64,000 nucleotides of DNA from CAWAPD01 sp963783865 (lineage in GTDB: Bacteria; Actinomycetota; Thermoleophilia; UBA2241), in the NCBI GenBank assembly GCA_963783865.1, contig CAWAPD010000001.1:62001-126000 (forward strand). The letters run 5' to 3'. A model generated the notes under the pieces. The model had not been told where the DNA came from. It searched no databases and saw only the letters and a list, made by a program, of their open reading frames with translations. Both the position numbers and the translations under genes were made by a program. Position 1 is the first letter of the stretch. Each line of letters begins with the position of its first letter. Of the stretch, positions 58,112 through 64,000 are shown piece after piece.

Positions 58112-58507
58112 ATGAGCCGTTCAGACGTCGAGAGCGAGATCCGTCAGACCCTCGGCCAGATCCCTTCGTTCTTCGAGTCGATGCCCGACTCGGCCCTCGA
58201 GAACTCCTGGAACGACTTCAAGGAGTTCCAGCTTCAGGACAGCGCCCTCACGGTGCGCGAGAAGCAGCTCATCGGGTACGCGGTCGCGGCCGCTATCCAC
58301 TGCCCCTATTGCACCTACTTCCACGAGAGCGCGACGACGATGATGGGCAGCACGTCCGAGCAGCTCGAAGAGGCCAACAGGATGGCCGCCGACACGTCGC
58401 GGTACAGCTCGTACCTGCACGGCCTGCAGACCGACATCTCGGAGTTCAAGCGCCAGACCGACGAGATCGGCCAGTACCTGGGCGAGCAGGCGCGCAAGGC
58501 TGCCTGA
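58112..58507 (+). CDS. AhpD-like / carboxymuconolactone decarboxylase family protein
   Basis: 131 aa, all helical. It has the redox pair in AAIHCPYCTYFHESAT (Cys 64 and Cys 67), the usual CxxC-xxx-H of AhpD-like proteins that reduce peroxides with a disulfide relay. The preceding REKQLIGYAVAAA helix and length fit the family. Its electron donor is unknown; no peroxiredoxin gene is adjacent. GGAGG lies 8-9 nt before the ATG. Confidence 0.9.
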   Translation: MSRSDVESEIRQTLGQIPSFFESMPDSALENSWNDFKEFQLQDSALTVREKQLIGYAVAAAIHCPYCTYFHESATTMMGSTSEQLEEANRMAADTSRYSSYLHGLQTDISEFKRQTDEIGQYLGEQARKAA

Positions 58508-58604
58508 CCCGGCGGGCGGTGGTTCCCGGGCACCGTCCCGTGGGCAACCGCGCCGACGCGCCCGAACATCCCGCGGGCTGCCACCGAGAGTGGCGCCCGC
58601 TAGA

Positions 58605-58641
58605 GGGGCGGGCCGAAGGCCGCAGGCCCTCGGCCCGCCCC
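58605..58641 (+). terminator. GC-rich hairpin
   Basis: 17-bp stem with one mismatch (58605-58621 with 58625-58641), about 100 nt after the AhpD-like stop. Confidence 0.6.
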
Positions 58642-58649
58642 GCGCCTCG

Positions 58650-58692
58650 GAGGGCGGGGGCGCGGGCCGTGCCGGCCCGCGCCCCCGCCCTC
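58650..58692 (+). terminator. Second GC-rich hairpin in tandem
   Basis: 19-bp perfect stem (58650-58668 with 58674-58692), just upstream of the cyclase-family gene. Confidence 0.65.
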
Positions 58693-58756
58693 ACGTTGAC
58701 TGCCCGCCGCCCCCGCTCACAGAATCGGGGCACCTGACTCGACCAAGGGGGTCGTC

Positions 58757-59596
58757 ATGACGCGTCGTCCGCTCCTGTACCCGCTCCTGTGCCTCGCCGC
58801 CGCAGGGATCACCGCGCTCGCGCTGGGGGCGGCGGCCTGCGGGTCGGGCTCGACCGCGTCGAGCTCCTCGCCGCAGGCCGCCGCCGGCCAGAAGACCATC
58901 GCCTACGCCAAGATCGTCGACCTCAGCCACCCGATCAGCGAGCAGATCCCGCTCTGGCCGGGCGACCCCAAGGTCGTCCTCAAGCCCGTCGCGACCTTCG
59001 CCAAGGACGGCTACTACCTGCGCGAGCTGTCGATCGGCGAGCACAGCGCCACCCACATGAACGCGCCCAACAGCTTCCTCCAGGGCAATACCGAGGCGAT
59101 CACCAGCTACGGGCCCGAGCAGCGCGTCGTCCCGGCTGTGGTGATCGACGTGCGCGACAAGTGCGCGGCCGACGCCGACTACCGGCTCAGCCAGCAGGAC
59201 GTCCTCGACTGGGAGGCCACGAACGGCCAGATCGCCCCCGGCTCGTTCGTGATCATGCTCACCGGCTGGGAGGACAAATGGAACGATCCCAAGGCGTTCA
59301 TCAACCAGGACGCCAAGGGCAACCTGCACTTCCCCGGCTTCGCGCCGGCGACCAGCAAGTGGCTGGTCACCGACCGCCAGATCGCCGGCGTCGGCATCGA
59401 CACCCACGGCGTCGACCCCGGCTCGGACACGAGCTACGCCACCAACACCGAGATGGCGAACACCCACAAGATCGCCATCGAGTGCATGGCCAACCTCGAC
59501 CAGCTGCCGCCCAAGGGCGCGACGCTCGTCCTGGCGCCGCTCCAGCTGCAGAACGGATCGGGGTCGCCGATGGACATCGTCGCGCTGGTGCCGTGA
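58757..59596 (+). CDS. Secreted cyclase-family (kynurenine-formamidase fold) lipoprotein
   Basis: 279 aa. A signal sequence with lipobox GAAAC (about residue 28) makes it an outer-face lipoprotein. The body is the cyclase fold: VDLSHPISEQIPLWPGDP, the metal-site segment GEHSATHMNAPNSFLQ, FVIMLTGWEDKW, ATSKWLVTDRQIAGVGIDTHG and DLDQ-like NLDQLPPKGATLVLAPLQL. The family metal motif is HxGTHxDxP; here it is HSATHMNAP, so Gly is Ala and the metal-ligand Asp is Asn. Activity may be altered. It lies 28 nt before the SIS gene. Confidence 0.9.
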   Translation: MTRRPLLYPLLCLAAAGITALALGAAACGSGSTASSSSPQAAAGQKTIAYAKIVDLSHPISEQIPLWPGDPKVVLKPVATFAKDGYYLRELSIGEHSATHMNAPNSFLQGNTEAITSYGPEQRVVPAVVIDVRDKCAADADYRLSQQDVLDWEATNGQIAPGSFVIMLTGWEDKWNDPKAFINQDAKGNLHFPGFAPATSKWLVTDRQIAGVGIDTHGVDPGSDTSYATNTEMANTHKIAIECMANLDQLPPKGATLVLAPLQLQNGSGSPMDIVALVP

Positions 59597-59624
59597 TGGT
59601 CACTGCCAGGTCGGAGGTCCCCTC

Positions 59625-60780
59625 ATGAACGAGACCGGCCGCGAGTGGTACACGGACGACTTCCCGGAGCTGCGGGCAGGGCCGCCCTGGATCATGGAGG
59701 AGATGATCCTGGCCGAGCCGGCTCTCGTGGATCCCATCCTCGGGGCCGACGGACCGGACGTGGCGGCGCTGAGGGGCGCCGTCGCCGCCGCCGGCGGCGA
59801 CGGCGCCCCCGTGGTCGTCACCGGCTGCGGCACCTCGGAACACGCCGCCCTCGCCGTCGCCGGGCTGATCACCGACGCGTATCGAAGGGCGGGCAGCGAG
59901 CAACCGCGCCGAGGCGCGCCAAGCGCTCGACGCGGCGCTCGATCCCCGCGCGGGCGGGCTGTGTATCGCCATCTCTCACGACGGGGGCACGCGGGCGACC
60001 GGGCTGGCCCTCGACGCCGCCCGGAGCCGCGGCGCGACCACGGCCCTCGTGACGGCGAACCCCGCCGCGCCGCTCGCGGCGTTCGCCGACCACATCATCG
60101 TCACCCCGGTCCACGACGACTCGTGGTGCCATACGCTCGCCTACACGAGCGCCATCCTCGCCGGCGCGAGCATCGCGTCGCCGGCGGCGCCGGACGCCGA
60201 GACCCGCGACGCAGCACGCGAGGCGATCGAGACCACCATCGCCCGGCGCGCCGAGTTCGACGCCGCGGCCGCAAGCCTCGGCCACCCGGGTCGCATCGTG
60301 ACCGCCGGCCTGGGCGTCGACTCGATCGCGGCGCGCGAGCTCGCGCTGAAGATCGAAGAGGGCGCCCGCCGACCGGCGGGCGCCCACCACCTCGAGACGC
60401 TCCTCCATGGCCACCTCGCCGGCTGCGACGCCGCGAGCACCAGCCTCGTGCTCTTCGCCCTCGACCCGCGCGGCGGCGCGCGCCGCGACCGCCGCCTGGC
60501 GCTCGCGGCGCGCGCCGCCGCTGCCATCGGCATCCCCACACTCGCGATCGGGTCGCCGGCGGCGCTCGGCGCCCTGCCGGACGGCGTCCACACCATCGAG
60601 CTCGATCCGCCCGGGGCAGCGGACCCGCTCCTCACCGGCCTGCTGCTCGGCACGGTGTCGCTGCAGCTCTTGACGCTCGCGCTCGTCCACCTCGCCGGCA
60701 CCAACCCCGACTTGATCAGGCGCGAGGAGGCGGCCTACCGCGAGGCGGCACGCATCGCCGACGACACGCCCGACTGGTAG
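59625..60780 (+). CDS. SIS-domain sugar-phosphate isomerase-like protein, +1 frameshift
   Basis: About 384 aa if repaired. ATG 59625 with GGAGG 7 nt upstream. The first SIS domain begins PPWIMEEMILAEPALVDPIL, then VVVTGCGTSEHAALAVAGLI. Near 59881-59910 the frame moves by one base and the protein continues SNRAEARQALDAALDPRAGG, CIAISHDGGTRATGLALDAA, then ELALKIEEGARRPAGAHHLE and LHGHLAGCD, matching GlmS/AgaS-like isomerases or deaminases without the glutaminase domain. The exact extra base is not fixed; removing one G in GGCAGCGAGC restores frame. Substrate unknown. Confidence 0.82.
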
Positions 60781-60865
60781 GCGGGCCCCGCAGGCCAGTT
60801 CGGCTCGCCGTCCCAGATGTCGAACGAGGGTCCCGAAACCTCTCTCGAAGGGTGAGCCCGACCTG

Positions 60866-60895
60866 TTGGACTGAGGGCCCGTTATCGAGTAGCGT
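60866..60895 (+). promoter_or_regulatory. purS promoter: TTGGAC, 18 nt, TAGCGT
   Basis: -35 TTGGAC (60866-60871) and -10 TAGCGT (60890-60895), 18 nt apart; the -10 ends 7 nt before GTG 60903, so the purSQL transcript is probably leaderless. Confidence 0.65.
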
Positions 60896-60902
60896 AGGGG
60901 TC

Positions 60903-61160
60903 GTGAGCACGGTACACGTCCGCGTCTATGTCACCCCCAAGCAGGGCATCCTCGACCCTCAAGGCGTGACCATCGAACGCGCCCTTCCCGCACTCGGGTT
61001 CGACGGCGTCTCCGGCGTCCGCGTGGGCAAGTTCATCGAGCTCGACGTCGAGGTCGACGGCGGCTCGCCCAACGCGGTCAAGGCAGAGGTCGACGAGATG
61101 TGCCGCAAGCTGCTCGCCAACCCCATCATCGAGGATTTCACCTTCGAGGTCGACGCCTAG
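60903..61160 (+). CDS. purS: Phosphoribosylformylglycinamidine synthase subunit PurS
   Basis: 85 aa. Typical of PurS: VHVRVYVTPKQGILDPQGVT, ALPALGFDGVSGVRVGKFIE, MCRKLLANPIIEDFTFEV. It bridges PurQ and small PurL in FGAM synthase (purine step 4). GTG start with no Shine-Dalgarno but a -10 element 7 nt upstream. First gene of the purS-purQ-purL operon. Confidence 0.95.
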   Translation: MSTVHVRVYVTPKQGILDPQGVTIERALPALGFDGVSGVRVGKFIELDVEVDGGSPNAVKAEVDEMCRKLLANPIIEDFTFEVDA

Positions 61161-61217
61161 CCGTGCGTGTCCCCACCCGGCATGCGCTTTCGCGGGAAGG
61201 GGTGACCAGAGGCTGAC

Positions 61218-61964
61218 ATGACCGCCGCGCCCGTCCACTTCGGAGTGGTCGTCTTCCCCGGCTCGAACTGCGACGCCGACGCGCTGCACGCCGTCTCCAC
61301 GTTCCCCGGCACCGAGGGCAGGTTCCTGTGGCACAAGGACACCGACCTGCAGGGCGTCGACGCGATCATCCTGCCGGGCGGGTTCTCCTACGGGGACTAC
61401 CTGCGCTGCGGGGCGATCGCCCGCTTCAGTCCCATCATGGGGGCGATCGCCGACTTCGCCGCCGGCGGCGGCCTGGTGATGGGCATCTGCAACGGGTTCC
61501 AGATCCTCTGCGAGGCACACCTGCTGCCCGGCGCCCTGATCCGCAACGTGGGCCTGAAGTTCGTCTGCCGCTACGTCGACCTGCGGGTCGAGAACGCCGG
61601 CACGGCGTTCACCTGGGGCTGCGAGCCGGGCGAGGTGCTGCGCATCGTGGTCAAGCACAACGAGGGCAACTACCGCGTCGACCCCGACACGCTGGCGACG
61701 ATGCAGGAGAACGGCCAGATCGTGCTGCGCTACTGCGAGCCCGACGGCAGCGAGCGGAGAGGTCCCGACGGCGAGCCGACCGGGTCCAGCCCCAACGGGG
61801 CGCTCGACGACATCGCCGCCGTCTGCAACGAAGAGGGCAACGTGTTCGGCATGATGCCGCACCCCGAGAACTCGGTCGAGGCGGCGCTGGCCGGCGGAGC
61901 CGGCGGCCGCCGCCTCTTCCAGTCGATGATCGACACCGTGCTCGAGCGGGCGGTGGCGCGATGA
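61218..61964 (+). CDS. purQ: Phosphoribosylformylglycinamidine synthase subunit PurQ
   Basis: 248 aa, class I glutamine amidotransferase. FGVVVFPGSNCDADALHAV, PGGFSYGDYLRCGAIARFS, nucleophile Cys in GLVMGICNGFQILCEAHLL (about residue 93), VKHNEGNY and the C-terminal GMMPHPENSVE with the catalytic His and Glu. It passes ammonia to PurL. AGAGG precedes the ATG. The stop overlaps the purL start (ATGA at 61961-61964), inside a short duplicated sequence. Confidence 0.96.
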   Translation: MTAAPVHFGVVVFPGSNCDADALHAVSTFPGTEGRFLWHKDTDLQGVDAIILPGGFSYGDYLRCGAIARFSPIMGAIADFAAGGGLVMGICNGFQILCEAHLLPGALIRNVGLKFVCRYVDLRVENAGTAFTWGCEPGEVLRIVVKHNEGNYRVDPDTLATMQENGQIVLRYCEPDGSERRGPDGEPTGSSPNGALDDIAAVCNEEGNVFGMMPHPENSVEAALAGGAGGRRLFQSMIDTVLERAVAR

Positions 61965-61999
61965 GCCAGGCCAGCGACCCAGGCGGTGGCGCGATGAGC
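61949..61999 (+). repeat. 18-nt direct repeat spanning the purQ stop and two purL starts
   Basis: GGCGGTGGCGCGATGAGC occurs at 61949-61966 and 61982-61999, 33 nt apart. Each copy carries an ATG in the same frame (61961 and 61994), so purL has two possible starts differing by 11 codons. Confidence 0.75.
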
Positions 62000-64000
62000 G
62001 CGCCCGAGACGGGCGCTCGCCGCGCCACCCTCGAAGCGGCCGTCCAGCTCGGCCTCACGCCCGACGAATACGCCCACATCTGCGAGATCCAGGGCGGCGA
62101 GCCCACCTACGTCGAGCTCGCCATCTACTCGCTGATGTGGAGCGAGCACTGCAGCTACAAGCACTCGCGCCCGATCCTCGGGCGCTTCCCGACCAGCGGC
62201 CCGCGCATCCTGCAGGGTCCCGGCGAGAACGCCGGCATCATCGACGTCGGCGACGGCTGGGCCGTGGCGATGAAGGTCGAGAGCCACAACCACCCGAGCG
62301 CGGTCGAGCCGTTCCAGGGCGCCGCCACCGGCGTCGGCGGCATCGTGCGCGACATCTTCACGATGGGCGCGCGGCCGTGCGTGAGCCTCGACTCGCTGCG
62401 CTTCGGCGAGATCGAGGGCGACGAGAACGCGCGCCAGCGGTTCCTGTTCGACGGCGTCGTCGGCGGCATCGGCTTCTACGGCAACTGCCTCGGCATCCCC
62501 ACGGTCGGCGGCGAGGTCTACTTCGAGGACAGCTACTCCGGCAACTGCCTGGTCAACGCCATGAGCGCCGGCCTGCTGCGCGCCGACCAGATCGTGCGCG
62601 CCATCGCCAGCGGCCCCGGCAACAAGGTCGTGCTGATCGGCTCCAAGACCGGCCGCGACGGCATCGGCGGCGCCTCGGTGCTGGCCAGCCAGGAGTTCGA
62701 CGAGACGCTCGAGGAGAAGCGCCCCAGCGTGCAAGTGGGCGACCCGTTCACCGAGAAGAAGCTGATCGAGGCCTGCCTCGAGCTGCTGCACCGCAAGCTC
62801 GTGGTCAGCATGCAGGACCTGGGCGCCGCCGGGCTCACGAGCTCGTCGAGCGAGATGGCCAGCAAGGGCATGGTCGGCCTGGACATCCACGCCGACCGCG
62901 TGCCGCTGCGCGAGGCCGACATGGAGCCCTGGGAGATCATGATCAGCGAGAGCCAGGAGCGCATGCTCTCGATCGTCGACCCGTCCCAGATGCCGGCCGT
63001 GCTCGAGGTCTGCGACCGCTGGGACCTGGACTGCACGGTGATCGGCGAGGTCACCGACAGCAAGATGCTGCGCATCTACTGGCACGGCGAGCGCGTGGCC
63101 GACATCCCGGCGCGGCGCCTGGCCGACGAGGCGCCGGTCATCCGCACGCCGTCGGTCAAGCCGGCCTACCTGGTCGACGAGCCCGTCGCGGTGACCGACG
63201 GCGCCTACCCGGCGCCTCGTGACCTCGGCGCCGCGCTCCTCGAGCTGCTGGCCGCCCCGAACATCGCGAGCAAGCGCTGGGCCTACGAGCAGTACGACTC
63301 CATCGTCCAGGCCAACACCGTGCAGATCCCGGGCAGCGACGCCGCCGTGCTGCGGATCAAAGGACACCAAGCGCGGCATCGCCTTCGTCAACGACTGCAA
63401 CGGCCGCCACTGCTACCTCGACCCGTACCGCGGCGCCAAGGCCGCCGTGGCCGAAGCGGCGCGCAACCTGAGCTGCAGCGGCGCCCTGCCGGTCGCCGTC
63501 ACCGACTGCCTCAACTTCGGCAACCCCGAGAAGAGCGAGATGTACTGGACCTTCGAGCAGGCGGTCGAGGGCATGGCCGAGGCCTGCGAGGCGTTCGACA
63601 CGCCGGTCGTGAGCGGCAACGTCAGCTTCTACAACGAGAGCTTCGGCAACGCGATCTACCCCACGCCGATGGTCGGCATGCTGGGCGTGTTCGACGACGT
63701 GTCGGTCCATCAGGACGGCCGCTTCAAGAGCGCCGGCGACGTCGTCGTGCTGCTCGGCCCCGCCGACAACGCCTGGATCGACGGCTCGGAGTACCAGAAG
63801 GTGCATCATGGGAAGGTGGAAGGCCGGATCCCCGACGTCGACCTCGGTCTCGAGAAGCTGCTGCAGCGGGTGGTGCGCGACGGCGTGGCCCGAGGCATCG
63901 TGCGCTCCGCGCACGACTGTGCCGAGGGCGGCCTCGCCGTCGCGCTGGCCGAGTGCTGCGTCGCCAGCGGCGTCGAGGGCGGCGCCCTGACGGCGGCTCC
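61961..64000 (+). CDS. purL: Phosphoribosylformylglycinamidine synthase subunit PurL, +1 frameshift, 3' end outside window
   Basis: Small-type PurL, about 680 codons visible. Motifs in the first frame: YSLMWSEHCSYKHSRPIL, KVESHNHPSAVEPFQGAATG, GARPCVSLDSLRFGE, FTEKKLIEACLELL and SMQDLGAAGLTSSSSEMASK. At about 63359-63361 the sequence has AAA where AA is expected (CGG-ATC-AAA-GGAC); with one A removed the protein continues KDTKRGIAFVNDCNGRHCYL, LPVAVTDCLNFGNPEKSEMY and SAHDCAEGGLAVALAE to the window end. No stop arises in the shifted frame inside the window. Start 61961 or 61994. Confidence 0.92.
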   Translation, partial: MSQASDPGGGAMSAPETGARRATLEAAVQLGLTPDEYAHICEIQGGEPTYVELAIYSLMWSEHCSYKHSRPILGRFPTSGPRILQGPGENAGIIDVGDGWAVAMKVESHNHPSAVEPFQGAATGVGGIVRDIFTMGARPCVSLDSLRFGEIEGDENARQRFLFDGVVGGIGFYGNCLGIPTVGGEVYFEDSYSGNCLVNAMSAGLLRADQIVRAIASGPGNKVVLIGSKTGRDGIGGASVLASQEFDETLEEKRPSVQVGDPFTEKKLIEACLELLHRKLVVSMQDLGAAGLTSSSSEMASKGMVGLDIHADRVPLREADMEPWEIMISESQERMLSIVDPSQMPAVLEVCDRWDLDCTVIGEVTDSKMLRIYWHGERVADIPARRLADEAPVIRTPSVKPAYLVDEPVAVTDGAYPAPRDLGAALLELLAAPNIASKRWAYEQYDSIVQANTVQIPGSDAAVLRIKGHQARHRLRQRLQRPPLLPRPVPRRQGRRGRSGAQPELQRRPAGRRHRLPQLRQPREERDVLDLRAGGRGHGRGLRGVRHAGRERQRQLLQRELRQRDLPHADGRHAGRVRRRVGPSGRPLQERRRRRRAARPRRQRLDRRLGVPEGASWEGGRPDPRRRPRSREAAAAGGARRRGPRHRALRARLCRGRPRRRAGRVLRRQRRRGRRPDGGS

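Overview
The window is a 64 kb piece of a very GC-rich, gene-dense bacterial chromosome. Third codon positions are almost all G or C, starts are often GTG, many genes overlap as ATGA or GTGA, and no tRNA, rRNA, insertion sequence, phage gene or CRISPR array is visible. MurT/GatD peptidoglycan amidation, a SpoIIE-type phosphatase, a MacB-type ABC pair, ECF sigma control and the promoter style fit a high-GC Actinomycetota lineage, possibly Thermoleophilia or a deep coriobacterial branch. That placement is inference. Rubredoxin, an MttB-family methyltransferase and LarB hint at some anaerobic or one-carbon metabolism.

Layout. 1-10.5 kb: a sensor kinase cut by the window edge, a lipoprotein, an ABC exporter divergent from a MerR regulator, an amidase coupled to a membrane-anchored substrate-binding protein, and a diguanylate cyclase. 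10.8-19.6 kb: a 2934-residue secreted repeat protein (a 7-repeat propeller, then about 28 Ig-like repeats). 19.7-25.5 kb: purD, purE, ridA and purB with small secreted or membrane proteins and an oxidoreductase. 25.5-34 kb: an ECF sigma factor overlapping a beta-propeller membrane protein (probable anti-sigma), rubredoxin, a molybdopterin oxidoreductase divergent from a PBP-like regulator, and a transporter/cupin pair divergent from a PAS-LuxR regulator. 34-39.3 kb: a UDP-acetamido-sugar operon (wecB, a C45-type Ntn hydrolase, a UDP-sugar dehydrogenase, a Gfo/Idh oxidoreductase, a hexapeptide acyltransferase). 39.4-49.1 kb: cell-wall genes (murT, gatD, ddl, a PBP4-type carboxypeptidase, an L,D-transpeptidase) mixed with a SpoIIE phosphatase, an RsbRD-like protein and larB. 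49.2-60.8 kb: DUF1015, LysE, an MttB homologue, a second secreted propeller protein (14 repeats), an S9 peptidase, an AhpD-like protein, a cyclase-family lipoprotein and a SIS protein. 60.9-64 kb: purS, purQ and purL, with purL running off the window.

Genes that work together: the pur genes build IMP and AMP; the 34-39 kb genes would make an acetamido-uronic-acid nucleotide sugar but lack an aminotransferase; the 40-49 kb block builds and trims peptidoglycan; the two propeller proteins look like surface proteins with a common C-terminal module.

Points to check: four genes (purD, the mttB homologue, the SIS gene, purL) each carry one net +1 base, so either the assembly has single-base insertions or several core genes are broken. 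Three genes have no good ATG/GTG/TTG start but have a Shine-Dalgarno sequence correctly placed before a CTG. Several genes have a -10 element of the type TAGACT/TAGAAT ending 6-8 nt before the start codon, which suggests leaderless transcripts. Coordinates and motifs were read by eye; family names rest on motif recognition, not on searches.
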